Shown here piece by piece: positions 33,896 to 42,472 of a DNA stretch of 56,025 nucleotides. A model generated the notes under the pieces. That model was not told the DNA's origin, searched no databases, and saw only the letters and a program-made list of their open reading frames with translations. Position numbers and translations under genes: made by a program. The stretch covers positions 1 through 56,025 of the forward strand of contig NZ_MJBI02000009.1 of NCBI RefSeq assembly GCF_002742385.2. Reading direction: 5' to 3'. Numbering within the stretch: the stretch's first letter is position 1; each line of letters starts with the position of its first letter. The DNA comes from Macrococcoides goetzii (lineage in GTDB: Bacteria > Bacillota > Bacilli > Staphylococcales > Staphylococcaceae).

Positions 33896-34747
33896 CTATA
33901 AGTACAATCTTTTTTTGATTGTTTTATTTTCAATTGGTTTCGTTTCTTCTAAAGTTTCCTTGATAATTTTTTGTACTGTCGCTTTAAATTCTTCACTATC
34001 AATTTCAACCTTAATTACATTAACTTTTTCTTTATTGGTTTCTTTAGGTGTTTCAACCATAACAACAGACTTTTCACTTTTACCTTTAGTTGATGAACCA
34101 CTTAATACAATTGGATCACCTGCATTATTTGAAATGCTTGATGGTGTTTTTCTGAATTTGTCTAATTGCTCTTTACTTGCACATGCAACCAACTTTTTAG
34201 AGGTGATAACTTCATCAATAAATCCATAAGAAAAAGCCTCTTCAGCAGTCAACCATGTTTCTGCATCAAGTAAGGCTTTCAATGTATCAGTATTTAATTT
34301 GTCAGTTTTCTCTAAATAAGTATTCATTAATGTGCTTGTTACTTTATCGAGTAAATCAGCAACTTCTCTTAAATCATTTGCATTGCCTACAACACCACTC
34401 ATAGCATTATGAATCATAATCATAGCGTTATTAGGCATTCTTACTACGTCGCCAGCCATTGCAATTACTGATGCAATGCTTGCTGCTAAACCATCAATAT
34501 TTACGATTACTTTCGCTTTATGTCGTTTTAACATATTATGAATTGCGATACCCTCATAGACATCTCCACCAGGTGAGTTAATGTTCACTGTGATTTCTTC
34601 GACATCTCCAAGTTTCTCTAAAGTATCTTTAAAGTGGTACGCGCTCTCTTCACCTGCCCATCGCCACGTCTCAGGTACGATTTCACCATAAATATCAATT
34701 TGACCGACATTATCAGTCTTTGAAACGTTTAAAATTCTGTTCGTCAT
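33896..34747 (-). CDS. ClpP-like prohead maturation protease
   Basis: A 283-residue head protease of the ClpP/S14 fold. VNINSPGGDVYEGIAIHN is the substrate-binding loop. Nucleophile Ser lies in GLAASIAS, His in MIMIHNAMSG and the Asp segment precedes LTAEEAFSYGFIDEV. The Lys-rich C-terminal about 70 residues probably act as scaffold. The start overlaps the portal stop by four bases. Confidence 0.9.
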   Translation of the reverse strand: MTNRILNVSKTDNVGQIDIYGEIVPETWRWAGEESAYHFKDTLEKLGDVEEITVNINSPGGDVYEGIAIHNMLKRHKAKVIVNIDGLAASIASVIAMAGDVVRMPNNAMIMIHNAMSGVVGNANDLREVADLLDKVTSTLMNTYLEKTDKLNTDTLKALLDAETWLTAEEAFSYGFIDEVITSKKLVACASKEQLDKFRKTPSSISNNAGDPIVLSGSSTKGKSEKSVVMVETPKETNKEKVNVIKVEIDSEEFKATVQKIIKETLEETKPIENKTIKKRLYL

Positions 34748-35901
34748 TCGTTATCACCTCCTTTCGAGGATGACTGTTCATCTTGTTCATAGTTCTTGGT
34801 ACGTAAGAACACATCTAAGCCATCAATATGTTCAAATCCAAATAAATCACGTACTTCATTAATTTGAGCAAAGTTAGAAGATATCAATTTATCAATCTTT
34901 TCTGCATTTTGAACTGGATCTTGTTTATTGATACCAACCACTTTAATTTTTTTACCACTTAGAAAATCTTTTTCTGAAAACAACTTATTGTTGAGTTCGT
35001 TTTCAATCTTTTTAACTAATGGATTAATACAGAACTTAAGATATGCATCCATTGCATTTTCTAAATCTGCCATATCACCATGTATTAATGCTGGTGGTAT
35101 ACCAATCATTTTAGCTACATCATCAACAAAAGCTTTTTTGATGTTATTTATTTTCGTACTATCAGATGAATCAGATGAAGTTCCACCCTTGTTAATCTCT
35201 TCATACTCAAATCCAGGTACTTCTGGCACGATAGCTACACCACTTTTGGTAAATGACTGATAGATTTTATCAGCATACTTTTGTAACCTACTCATGCTTT
35301 CTCTATCTAATTTACCGCCGCCCTGTTTAACTCTTAAAACACCCCTGATTTGATTAGAACGTAATTCAGAATCCATCATTCGGCCAAACAGCTCTCCATA
35401 ATCACCAAAAAGACTATTTACGAATCTTTGAAGTTTATCATTGTTGTAATTAAGATAAATTACTTCGTCCATTTTGAATGTTCTCTTAAATTCATAATCT
35501 TTTACGATTACATTTGAGAATGCATCTGGATATAATGCATATTCTTCACGTTGGAAGTCATCAGCAATCACTAGATCATCATTATCAGTCTTTATAATTA
35601 AAACTTCATTGTCGTAAACTAATCTATAAATGACTTTCTGCCAAAAATCAGTTGCACTTGAATCTGTGTTCGGTCTAACGTTCAATTTGTAAAACAGGGT
35701 ATTCTTTACATTCTTGTTGCCATCTTTAACCCAAAATTCTGATTGACTAAAAGTTCTAGCTAAAAAGTTGATATTTGTATCAATCGCTATTCTTTTTAAA
35801 TATGAACGACTTGCAGGATCACCTAATAAATCAAGGTCTAACATATCTCTAATTTCCAAGTTTCTTTTGAATACATCTGAGAATATACTTATTTTTCTCA
35901 C
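34744..35901 (-). CDS. Portal protein (HK97 family)
   Basis: A 385-residue portal of the phage_portal/HK97 family: NFLARTFSQSEFWVKDGNKN near the N-terminus, QIRGVLRVKQGGG, then MIGIPPALIHGDMADLEN and INPLVKKIENELNNKLF. Forms the dodecameric DNA channel and binds the terminase. Confidence 0.9.
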   Translation of the reverse strand: MRKISIFSDVFKRNLEIRDMLDLDLLGDPASRSYLKRIAIDTNINFLARTFSQSEFWVKDGNKNVKNTLFYKLNVRPNTDSSATDFWQKVIYRLVYDNEVLIIKTDNDDLVIADDFQREEYALYPDAFSNVIVKDYEFKRTFKMDEVIYLNYNNDKLQRFVNSLFGDYGELFGRMMDSELRSNQIRGVLRVKQGGGKLDRESMSRLQKYADKIYQSFTKSGVAIVPEVPGFEYEEINKGGTSSDSSDSTKINNIKKAFVDDVAKMIGIPPALIHGDMADLENAMDAYLKFCINPLVKKIENELNNKLFSEKDFLSGKKIKVVGINKQDPVQNAEKIDKLISSNFAQINEVRDLFGFEHIDGLDVFLRTKNYEQDEQSSSKGGDNE

Positions 35902-35908
35902 CTCCTAT

Positions 35909-37591
35909 CTAAAAGAATGTTTCAAGTAAATCAAACGCTTCAGAATAATCAATATCTTGTATTTCATCAGCCCTATAAATAGCATGTAACATTGCATGGA
36001 ATCCATCAGTCTTTCTCGTAAATTCATCTTTCTTGATGTATTCACGCTTACCTGTTGCAGCATTAACTTTTACTGCAACGTTATTTATGTACCATCTCAT
36101 AAGAGGGTTATCACCTAGTATTAATAATTCATTCGCAAATATCGTTTCAATTCTAGGATGCAGTAAGTCGTGTATTGCTCTTGGATTTCTGATAATTTCA
36201 ATTTCAATCCCTGCATCTTGAAAATATGGCCTTAATAGATCTGCACGATAGTTATCCATGATTACTTTCTCCAGTCCATATTCTTCTCTTTGTTTAATAA
36301 ACCAATTAACAATGATTTGTGGGTGTATTGATGGCTCATCAACAATAGTTAGATAACCTTGTTCATGCCATTCTCTAATTGGTGCTTTGATTGCTGATTT
36401 CTTTAAGAATGCCTCTCTTACGAAAGAGTGACTTTTCCACACGTATTCCTCACCCACTCTGAATAGTAAGCCAACAGCTGCAAAGTCTTTTACTGTTGCA
36501 TAATCGACACCACCAATACACATACGATTTGTTAAATCAGGCATATCTCTTTGTGTCTTCATGATTTCTTCCCACGTGGCTAACACTTTTGATTCATCAA
36601 CTTCAGGAAAATTCATTCGCTTTGTCATAAATTCAGAGCGCCCACTAGGGTTGTATCGTAACTTCTTATACTCACCATGTACTTCTTTATAAAGGACATG
36701 TGCATACTTACAAAGAGGTGGATGGAACATTGGATTTGCTTTTTGATAATTAACAGAATCATTAACTTCATCTGCTTTATCTAACTTACATATAAAAGGG
36801 AAAAGCCTATCTTCTAATTCCTTTCCTAACAGGATAGCAGTCGCTCTATTATCTAAAGCATCCATAAACCCTTCTCTTATATGTCCTTTAGTTCCTAAAT
36901 AGAATGTTCTTGGATGAGGCACTTTACCTAAACCACCACGTTTTACATCAACAATCTTTGAATCTTCATAAATATGAATTTCATCAAAAATAACACATCC
37001 CTCACGGCCACCATCTTTGGTTTTCGCATTTGATGTGTTAAATCTCAATTTAGACCTGGTATCTAAATTTAATATTTCAGTTTTACTTACTTTGAATGGC
37101 TCAAATGGTGTTTCAGCAGTAACAAATAATTTATTATCAACTAGCATGTCATACACTTCATTGAAAGAAGTCTTTGCCTGGTCTTCAGAGTTGGCCACGA
37201 TTGATATATCGTATCTATCAATGCCATGATATGACGTTTGCATAAAATTACTTATACCTGAAATCAAACCATTCTTACCACCACCCCTACCGAGTGTGAT
37301 ATAAAACTCATTAAAGTATGGACTTACTAACTTTGAACCATCATCCAATTTTTCCTCTTCATAAAGGAATATGAATGCTATTAAGAATTTCTGAAAAGGT
37401 TGCAACTCAAAATAGTATTTATTTATATATGTGATGCATTTTTCTATCTTATCTTCATCAAAGAATAATTCATCCATTTGTAAGATATGATTTTCTAGAA
37501 ACTCAACAAGTTTTATTCTTTCATCATTAAAAAGTATTTTACCTTTTTTATATTGATCAATATAAAAATCAACATGCTTGTTATGAATCAT
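35909..37591 (-). CDS. terL: Terminase large subunit
   Basis: A 560-residue packaging motor. Walker A GRGGGKNG at about 101-108 and Walker B CVIFDE at about 199-204. Nuclease acidic residues lie in GGVDYATVKDFAAVG, IMDNYRAD and the C-terminal KTDGFHAMLHAIYRADE. Belongs to the HK97/P27-associated group that packages from cos ends. Start overlaps terS by four bases. Confidence 0.93.
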   Translation of the reverse strand: MIHNKHVDFYIDQYKKGKILFNDERIKLVEFLENHILQMDELFFDEDKIEKCITYINKYYFELQPFQKFLIAFIFLYEEEKLDDGSKLVSPYFNEFYITLGRGGGKNGLISGISNFMQTSYHGIDRYDISIVANSEDQAKTSFNEVYDMLVDNKLFVTAETPFEPFKVSKTEILNLDTRSKLRFNTSNAKTKDGGREGCVIFDEIHIYEDSKIVDVKRGGLGKVPHPRTFYLGTKGHIREGFMDALDNRATAILLGKELEDRLFPFICKLDKADEVNDSVNYQKANPMFHPPLCKYAHVLYKEVHGEYKKLRYNPSGRSEFMTKRMNFPEVDESKVLATWEEIMKTQRDMPDLTNRMCIGGVDYATVKDFAAVGLLFRVGEEYVWKSHSFVREAFLKKSAIKAPIREWHEQGYLTIVDEPSIHPQIIVNWFIKQREEYGLEKVIMDNYRADLLRPYFQDAGIEIEIIRNPRAIHDLLHPRIETIFANELLILGDNPLMRWYINNVAVKVNAATGKREYIKKDEFTRKTDGFHAMLHAIYRADEIQDIDYSEAFDLLETFF

Positions 37592-37881
37592 AACAATTCA
37601 CGTCTTTCAAGAATGACAGTTGGACTTTCGTCAAATCCAAAAGATTTTTCTATATTTAATAATGATGCATTGATTTTATTCTTTTCTGAAATAGCTGGAT
37701 GAACTTTAGTAAATTTTTGAGCACCATTTTCAGTAGTAACTGTTACACCATCTTTTTTGATAGCTTTATCTAACTGATAATAAATATCTAACAAGTTGAT
37801 ATAACGTTCGATTTTTTCTTGATTAACTGGAGTTGCCTTGACATTTTCTTTTAAAAACTTGGTAATTTTTGCCTTGTTCAA
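37588..37881 (-). CDS. terS: Terminase small subunit (P27 family)
   Basis: A 97-residue protein of the P27 family (IERYINLLDIYYQLDKAIKK; HPAISEKNKINASLLNIEKS). Recognises the packaging site, presumed to lie in the 128-bp gap directly upstream. Partner of terL. Confidence 0.9.
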   Translation of the reverse strand: MNKAKITKFLKENVKATPVNQEKIERYINLLDIYYQLDKAIKKDGVTVTTENGAQKFTKVHPAISEKNKINASLLNIEKSFGFDESPTVILERRELL

Positions 37882-38009
37882 TTATGGACACCCCCCCTAA
37901 CGTGCGAAAACTCGGAAATTTCCTCGGAATCGAGCCCCACACCGTTCCCACGGACTCTTCAGGACCTCAAAACTTTTTGATGGGGGGGATATTATTCCGT
38001 TTCAATCTT
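37882..38009. other. Putative cos packaging site
   Basis: A 128-bp non-coding gap between HNH and terS, unlike the surrounding AT-rich DNA. It has C7 at 37891-37897 and G7 at 37982-37988 about 85 bases apart, the palindrome GGAAATTTCC at 37914-37923, CTCGGA repeats and a GC-rich middle (GAGCCCCACACCGTTCCCAC). The HNH-terS-terL context is that of cos phages. Confidence 0.6.
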
Positions 38010-38327
38010 CTACCATTTTTCGTCGTTCCATTTTTTATTTTTCTTTTGATATCTGTCATGTTTTTTGTTGTGGCATTTTATGCATAATGTAACTAAATTG
38101 CTATCAACTAATGCAAGTTCTGGTCTTTTCTGCAGTTCTTCGATATGGTCAACATCTAAATATTTATGTTTTGTTCCTTGTCCAAATCTATTTAGATCAA
38201 TTGATACCTTACCTTCTTTCTTGCACTCTTGGCATTCATAGCAATCTCTCTTTAGTATTTCATCTCGCTTACGTTTCCAGGTTCTACTCTTATAGAACTT
38301 TATTCTTTCTTTAGTTGTCTCGTACAT
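38010..38327 (-). CDS. HNH endonuclease for DNA packaging
   Basis: A 105-residue HNH nuclease: paired CYECQEC and CIKCHNKKH zinc motifs around the DVDHIEEL active-site core. The second of two adjacent ATG codons (38327) is better spaced from AGGAG. In HK97-like cos phages an HNH protein next to terS is needed with terminase for specific cos cleavage. Confidence 0.9.
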   Translation of the reverse strand: MYETTKERIKFYKSRTWKRKRDEILKRDCYECQECKKEGKVSIDLNRFGQGTKHKYLDVDHIEELQKRPELALVDSNLVTLCIKCHNKKHDRYQKKNKKWNDEKW

Positions 38328-38342
38328 CATTCACTCCTAATC

Positions 38343-38373
38343 AAAAAGGACACCACCTATTAAGATGATGTCC
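38343..38373 (-). terminator. Terminator between late activator and packaging genes
   Basis: GGACATCATC pairs fully (with G-U pairs) with GGTGGTGTCC across a TTAATA loop, followed by TTTTT on the minus strand. It separates early from late genes, so late transcription must start beyond it or read through it. Confidence 0.75.
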
Positions 38374-38433
38374 TACTTATCTGATACTACCAATATATTA
38401 TTTTTTATTATGAACTTCTATAACATCGAAAGT

Positions 38434-38871
38434 TCAGACAACCCAACCAATCAGTTCGGCAAACTCTTCTAACATTTTATTACGCGCATTCAGTGTTGCG
38501 TTCCTTGATATGATACGACTATCATCTCGCTTACGTGTTAAGTGTTCTGCTATATCTTCCCATTCATATGCAGTGTAGTCTCTCTTCCAATACCTGCACT
38601 CAATGATAGTCTTCTCAATATCACTACTGCGTTTATATACTTCATCTATTGCTTTGATGATCGTATCTATATTATTGTAATGTCTATCCATACTCAGCTT
38701 TACAACTTCATTCTCTACTGGTGATTGTGGTGAAGCGGTAGACTTAGTACCGATATTGTCATCAGTTTCTTTCTTTAGTAACGTCAGCTTTCTTAATTCT
38801 TTTTTCATCTTAAGGTCTTCATAGTTTACAAAGTACTCCTCTAACTTCTTAATATCTGTAGTGTTTAACAT
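38434..38871 (-). CDS. RinA/ArpU-like late transcription activator
   Basis: A 145-residue helical protein placed directly before the packaging genes, as RinA is in staphylococcal phages. N-terminal LEEYFVNYEDLKMKKELRKL, central DTNIG-like segment DDNIGTKSTASPQSPVENEV, and a sigma-4-like C-terminus (SSDIEKTIIECRYWKRDYTA; WEDIAEHLTRKRDDSRIISR). Expected to switch on the late operon. Confidence 0.85.
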   Translation of the reverse strand: MLNTTDIKKLEEYFVNYEDLKMKKELRKLTLLKKETDDNIGTKSTASPQSPVENEVVKLSMDRHYNNIDTIIKAIDEVYKRSSDIEKTIIECRYWKRDYTAYEWEDIAEHLTRKRDDSRIISRNATLNARNKMLEEFAELIGWVV

Positions 38872-38936
38872 TAATATAGATACCTCACTTATGTATAAAT
38901 TAATATGAAGCGGTTAATGGTTAGCCGCTTCAATCA

Positions 38937-39116
38937 CTATTGCTTATTGCATTCTATTTCTATTTCCATCCTATTCTTAGGTTCTTTGAATGACTGTTGC
39001 AGGATTATTCTTTCTAACTTAGTTAATTCTTTGCTGCTGATAATATTTATATCTTTAACAAATCCTTCGTTATCTCGTGCATAAGTTAGCTTAATATTTA
39101 CTTCTGTTACTTCCAC
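38937..39116 (-). CDS. Small early phage protein, 59 aa
   Basis: GTG start at 39116 with AAAGGAG nine bases upstream; reads MEVTEVNIKLTYARDNEGFV and continues to IEIECNKQ. Continuous with its neighbours in one direction. No family recognised. Confidence 0.65.
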   Translation of the reverse strand: MEVTEVNIKLTYARDNEGFVKDINIISSKELTKLERIILQQSFKEPKNRMEIEIECNKQ

Positions 39117-39136
39117 AATCCCTATCTCCTTTAGTG

Positions 39137-39292
39137 TTAATCTTCTTTTGGATAAAACTTAATCTCCATCTTATTTCCGTCTTTATCAACTACAATTAAC
39201 TCTATGTAGTCATCATGTGTAACGTATTTTTGTGTTTTAACATTATTCAACATTTGGTGCATTGCTAGATGTTGTTCTGGTGTCATTCTCAT
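39137..39292 (-). CDS. Small early phage protein, 51 aa
   Basis: ATG at 39292 immediately after AGGAGGAA; reads MRMTPEQHLAMHQMLNNVKT, then KYVTHDDYIELIVVD and ends FYPKED. Directly downstream of a hairpin and upstream of the 59-residue gene. Function unknown. Confidence 0.65.
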   Translation of the reverse strand: MRMTPEQHLAMHQMLNNVKTQKYVTHDDYIELIVVDKDGNKMEIKFYPKED

Positions 39293-39309
39293 TTCCTCCT
39301 AAGTTTGCG

Positions 39310-39327
39310 ACCGACATTGATGTCGGT
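39310..39327. repeat. Perfect hairpin ACCGACA/TGTCGGT
   Basis: Seven-base stem with a TTGA loop just upstream of the ribosome binding site at 39295. It has no T-run, so it is more likely a processing or regulatory structure than a terminator. Confidence 0.5.
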
Positions 39328-39370
39328 ACCAAAGTGTTTAGTACACGTTTCTAGTAGCTTTCGAGTAACA

Positions 39371-39407
39371 TTCGGCTAATGTGGAATTGTACTCCAGATT
39401 AGCCGAA
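39371..39407. repeat. Duplicated structured element, copy 1
   Basis: TTCGGCTAAT/ATTAGCCGAA ten-base stem enclosing a 17-base loop (GTGGAATTGTACTCCAG) that itself folds. The same element occurs at 40494-40528. On the minus-strand transcript, TTACTCGAAAGCT follows in both copies. Confidence 0.85.
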
Positions 39408-39440
39408 TATTTAGGTTACTCTAGGTTATGCGTTAGGTTA

Positions 39441-39800
39441 CTATAATAGTTCTGGATTTTCGTATATGTTTCCAATTATCTCAGATGTACTGTTATTTGT
39501 TCTCAAACTAACGTAACCTGCCGAAAACATTCCGGAATCGTACTTAACAATTTGTTTATTTGTTTTTCTGCGGTCTCCATCTAACCATAAATCTCTACAG
39601 TTGATGATATCCCCCTCGAAAATTTCAATGCCATTCTTATCAGTAAGTCCTGTTGATTGCATGAGTACATAATTACTTGCATCTCTCCAACAATCTCCAG
39701 GAAAAGATATTTCCCACACTTCATCTTCATCAAATTTAATACCGTCAACAATGTCTATTATTTTCTTTTCTTTATCCCACGCTCTAAATTTCGGTATCAT
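39441..39800 (-). CDS. YopX family protein
   Basis: A 119-residue protein with the YopX signature: MIPKFRAWDKEKKIIDIVDG, VLMQSTGLTDKNGIEIFEGD and the C-terminal IIGNIYENPELL. Common in early regions of Gram-positive phages; biochemical role unknown. Overlaps the next gene start by four bases. Confidence 0.88.
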   Translation of the reverse strand: MIPKFRAWDKEKKIIDIVDGIKFDEDEVWEISFPGDCWRDASNYVLMQSTGLTDKNGIEIFEGDIINCRDLWLDGDRRKTNKQIVKYDSGMFSAGYVSLRTNNSTSEIIGNIYENPELL

Positions 39801-40060
39801 TCGTCATTCTCCTTTATTTCATTTACAGGTTGATAAGGCATCACTTCATCGATTGTTATATAGTTTGGATGTTCGTCTTTATCCACTTCTTGAACATCTA
39901 CTATTTCTTTATTGATTTCTACGTTGTCAGGGTGACTGTTCATTACCTGCATAGCTCTTTCTTTTGCATGATCTATGTCTCGTGCTTCAACGATACAAAA
40001 CGGATGAAAGAAGAACACCCCTTTTATAATCTCGAAAGTTACTTTGTATATATTAGCCAC
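39797..40060 (-). CDS. Hypothetical early phage protein, 87 aa
   Basis: MANIYKVTFEIIKGVFFFHP, followed by ARDIDHAKERAMQVMNSHPD and an acidic tail. Compact alpha/beta pattern, no signal peptide. No recognised family; coupled to the YopX gene. Confidence 0.65.
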   Translation of the reverse strand: MANIYKVTFEIIKGVFFFHPFCIVEARDIDHAKERAMQVMNSHPDNVEINKEIVDVQEVDKDEHPNYITIDEVMPYQPVNEIKENDE

Positions 40061-40081
40061 AATCCTCGCTCCTTTCGTGAG

Positions 40082-40312
40082 TTATCTATTAAACGAGTCG
40101 CTCACTATATGATTAAAATAACGCTTGTTTACAACTGTATTAATTTCAGTGTTTACTGCTTTGATAGGTCTGTTTACTATTGGCATTGCCATAGGTTGTA
40201 AATAACTTTGTCGAATAACATATTTAATACCGTCAATTTCTTTTTCAATACGTTCACCATTAAGAATTGCTTCAATTTGATTTTTATCAATTATGAGTTC
40301 GATCGTTTCCAT
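40082..40312 (-). CDS. Hypothetical early phage protein, 76 aa
   Basis: METIELIIDKNQIEAILNGE then IDGIKYVIRQSYLQP. ATG follows AGGAGGAAATGAGA. The beginning resembles small phage proteins with an amphipathic beta-hairpin; function unknown. Confidence 0.65.
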   Translation of the reverse strand: METIELIIDKNQIEAILNGERIEKEIDGIKYVIRQSYLQPMAMPIVNRPIKAVNTEINTVVNKRYFNHIVSDSFNR

Positions 40313-40493
40313 TTCTCATTTCCTCCTAATTTCGACTGTAATCGAACCTTTCGATATTTCCGAATAGTTCGCTTTCTAAACCCGTCGAATTCGACTACTT
40401 TAGAATTTCACTTGCTTGTTACTTGCAGTCTGAAATCAATATTGCAAGTAAGTCTTTTCAATTATCTAGTACGCTTTCGAGCTTTCGAGTAAT
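40313..40493. other. Non-coding gap with hairpins
   Basis: About 215 bases (with the following repeat) without a gene. On the minus strand CTTACTTGCA and TGCAAGTAACAAGCAAG can pair across about 15 bases, and TTCGAA/TCGA-rich short repeats (TTTCGAT, GTCGAATTCGAC) are frequent. A leader or processing region is possible. Confidence 0.4.
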
Positions 40494-40528
40494 TTCGGCT
40501 AATGTGGAATTGTACTCCAGATTAGCCG
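40494..40528. repeat. Duplicated structured element, copy 2
   Basis: Near-identical to 39371-39407: CGGCTAAT/ATTAGCCG stem around GTGGAATTGTACTCCAG, again next to TTACTCGAAAGCT on the minus strand. It begins one base after the stop codon of the 76-residue gene at 40529. Confidence 0.85.
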
Positions 40529-40759
40529 TTAGTTATAATATTCATGTACAACAAATCGCCCATCGCAAAATTCATTAATTTCTCTTACAAATTCCATGCT
40601 TAAATCTTCGTTGCCGTAAAAAACCATTTCTTGACCGTCATTTTCATTAGTAGCGTTTATTATTTTTGCGTTAGACATTGCGACTCGATAAATATTACCT
40701 GTCTTAACATGCTTCACAGTCATAATTTTATTTTGTCTTAAATCATCTTTATCAATCAC
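40529..40759 (-). CDS. Hypothetical early phage protein, 76 aa
   Basis: MIDKDDLRQNKIMTVKHVKT, GNIYRVAMSNAKI and FCDGRFVVHEYYN suggest a small beta-rich fold. Overlaps the upstream gene by four bases. No function recognised. Confidence 0.65.
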   Translation of the reverse strand: MIDKDDLRQNKIMTVKHVKTGNIYRVAMSNAKIINATNENDGQEMVFYGNEDLSMEFVREINEFCDGRFVVHEYYN

Positions 40760-41058
40760 TCGCCATCCTCCTCTATTCGTTCCACTTCTTTCATGTATTC
40801 AAATACATTTTCGAACGATTGAACGCTTTCTGGAACATTTTCATATCGCAATAAGAAATTCTTCAACTCACTCCATCGCTTTTCTGCTCGATCAGCACGT
40901 TGTTTTTGTTGTTCATACCAATTTTTATATATAGTGCGTTGCGAAACTACTCTTCCTTCTCCATTTTCACTTCTAGCAACTGCCACAGAGTCATTATTAA
41001 TAAAAATAACTTCCCAATTTTCATTATTCAAACTGAATCTATCCCCTACCTTAATCAT
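40756..41058 (-). CDS. Hypothetical early phage protein, 100 aa
   Basis: N-terminal small beta domain (VGDRFSLNNENWEVIFINND) followed by a helical, charged half (WYEQQKQRADRAEKRWSELK). No known family. Part of a continuous early operon. Confidence 0.65.
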   Translation of the reverse strand: MIKVGDRFSLNNENWEVIFINNDSVAVARSENGEGRVVSQRTIYKNWYEQQKQRADRAEKRWSELKNFLLRYENVPESVQSFENVFEYMKEVERIEEDGE

Positions 41059-41100
41059 CCCTCTACCTCCAATAACCTATACGATTAATATTATCTGCCA

Positions 41101-41541
41101 TTACAATTTCTCCAACCGCTTCAACACATCGTCAACAGACACAAATCCAATAGGTTCATCTATCAGCTCAAAGTGTTCATCTTTAAAATAAGCAATCTTG
41201 CACATTTCCCAAAGTCCTTCTTTATATCCGTATGATCCAATATTCCTAACAACTGAATAACCAGCATCATCTTTTCTGAATAAATACTGACTATGATCCA
41301 TACTTGATTCACGAATATGTTTATAGAATGTTTTATGCTTAGTGAATGCTTGATGATTACCAAATAATCTAATCTTGTTCATTGCTATAGCAATATTTTT
41401 TATAGATTTTGCCATTCCTCTACCTGCTGTAATACAAAAACGTTCAATAAAGTTATTACATTTACGTTCATTTGATTTATATTTCTTTCTCTTCTTTCCT
41501 TGTTCAGCCCACTTAATTGCTCTATGTCGTCTTGTTCTCAC
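41101..41541 (-). CDS. Basic hypothetical phage protein, 146 aa
   Basis: GTG start with GGAGGG nine bases upstream, overlapping the preceding zinc-ribbon gene. N-terminus very basic (MRTRRHRAIKWAEQGKKRKK), which may bind nucleic acid; C-terminal half (HFELIDEPIGFVSVDDVLKR) resembles tails of small staphylococcal phage proteins. Possible two-part composition. Function unknown. Confidence 0.65.
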   Translation of the reverse strand: MRTRRHRAIKWAEQGKKRKKYKSNERKCNNFIERFCITAGRGMAKSIKNIAIAMNKIRLFGNHQAFTKHKTFYKHIRESSMDHSQYLFRKDDAGYSVVRNIGSYGYKEGLWEMCKIAYFKDEHFELIDEPIGFVSVDDVLKRLEKL

Positions 41542-41704
41542 TGATTATTCCCTCCATATATCCACATTCATTGCAAACGGTTGTTTTACCTACTTGTATT
41601 CCTTCAGCAAAATATTTAGTATCTTCTACATTTGAACTCTTGCATCTTTTGCAATGTCGTTGAAGCGGTTTGTATTTACTATATGACCATCTTCCATATT
41701 TCAT
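41522..41704 (-). CDS. Zinc-ribbon small protein, 60 aa
   Basis: Two CxxC knuckles (HCKRCKSSNVED and TVCNECGYMEG) about 20 residues apart define a zinc ribbon. Basic N-terminus. Probably binds nucleic acid or protein; partner unknown. Confidence 0.75.
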   Translation of the reverse strand: MKYGRWSYSKYKPLQRHCKRCKSSNVEDTKYFAEGIQVGKTTVCNECGYMEGIISENKTT

Positions 41705-41719
41705 ATAATCACTCCGTAA

Positions 41720-42472
41720 TCACTTCAATAATAAGCTTCCGTTTTTACTGTATTCCATTATTATCTTGTCTTCTTTGTCGCAATTTTTGTTATATAGTTT
41801 TGCTATATGTTCAATGATTTTCTGATGTTTACTCATTAGTAATAATTCATCAAGTAATACATTAGTTGAATTAACTAACAACTTATTATCTATGCCTAAA
41901 TCATATAGTCGTTTTAAACTTAAGATAATTTTGTCTGGTACTTTTTCTAATTTTATTCTTATGTAGACATCATCATAAAAGTTATATGCATCATCTTTTG
42001 ACGTTATTTTAAAGATGCCTTTTGGTATACCTGTTGATGTAGAAACTTTACCAGTTGTACCGATAATCCTTGCAGCAGTTGCAGGTGTCATATTTGTATA
42101 TTGAATATCCTTATCAAGTTCCTGATAATCTTCATTTCCTTCTAATGAAAAGAAGTTTATATGATCTTTTAAATTCCATTTTGAAACAAACTGATTAGAT
42201 TTCTGTAATGTGTCTTGTTTAATCTCATTACGGATAATAAACTCAATCGGTTTTCCACATTGTTTTAATGCTGTAAATCTATGTTGACCGTCTAATATCT
42301 CACCATTCGGTTTTACGATTATAGGAGGAAACTCATAGTCAGCTTCTATTTGTGTTACTAATTTTTCAACATGTGTTTTACTGATGTCCCTGTTGCTTTT
42401 AATAAATTTAAATAGATTATAATTTTTCGATTTATATACGCTATATGCAATATCACAATTCAATAGTTCCAT
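41720..42472 (-). CDS. ParB/Sulfiredoxin-like N-terminal domain protein
   Basis: A 250-residue protein. Residues about 30-95 contain the ParB/Srx-type motif: LVTQIEADYEFPPIIVKPNG and ILDGQHRFTALKQCGK, with the GQHR box that binds nucleotide in ParB. The remaining helical part has TPATAARIIGTTGK, HTH-like. Prophage ParB-like proteins may be CTPases, nucleases or regulators; which applies cannot be told here. Starts directly after the previous stop. Confidence 0.78.
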   Translation of the reverse strand: MELLNCDIAYSVYKSKNYNLFKFIKSNRDISKTHVEKLVTQIEADYEFPPIIVKPNGEILDGQHRFTALKQCGKPIEFIIRNEIKQDTLQKSNQFVSKWNLKDHINFFSLEGNEDYQELDKDIQYTNMTPATAARIIGTTGKVSTSTGIPKGIFKITSKDDAYNFYDDVYIRIKLEKVPDKIILSLKRLYDLGIDNKLLVNSTNVLLDELLLMSKHQKIIEHIAKLYNKNCDKEDKIIMEYSKNGSLLLK

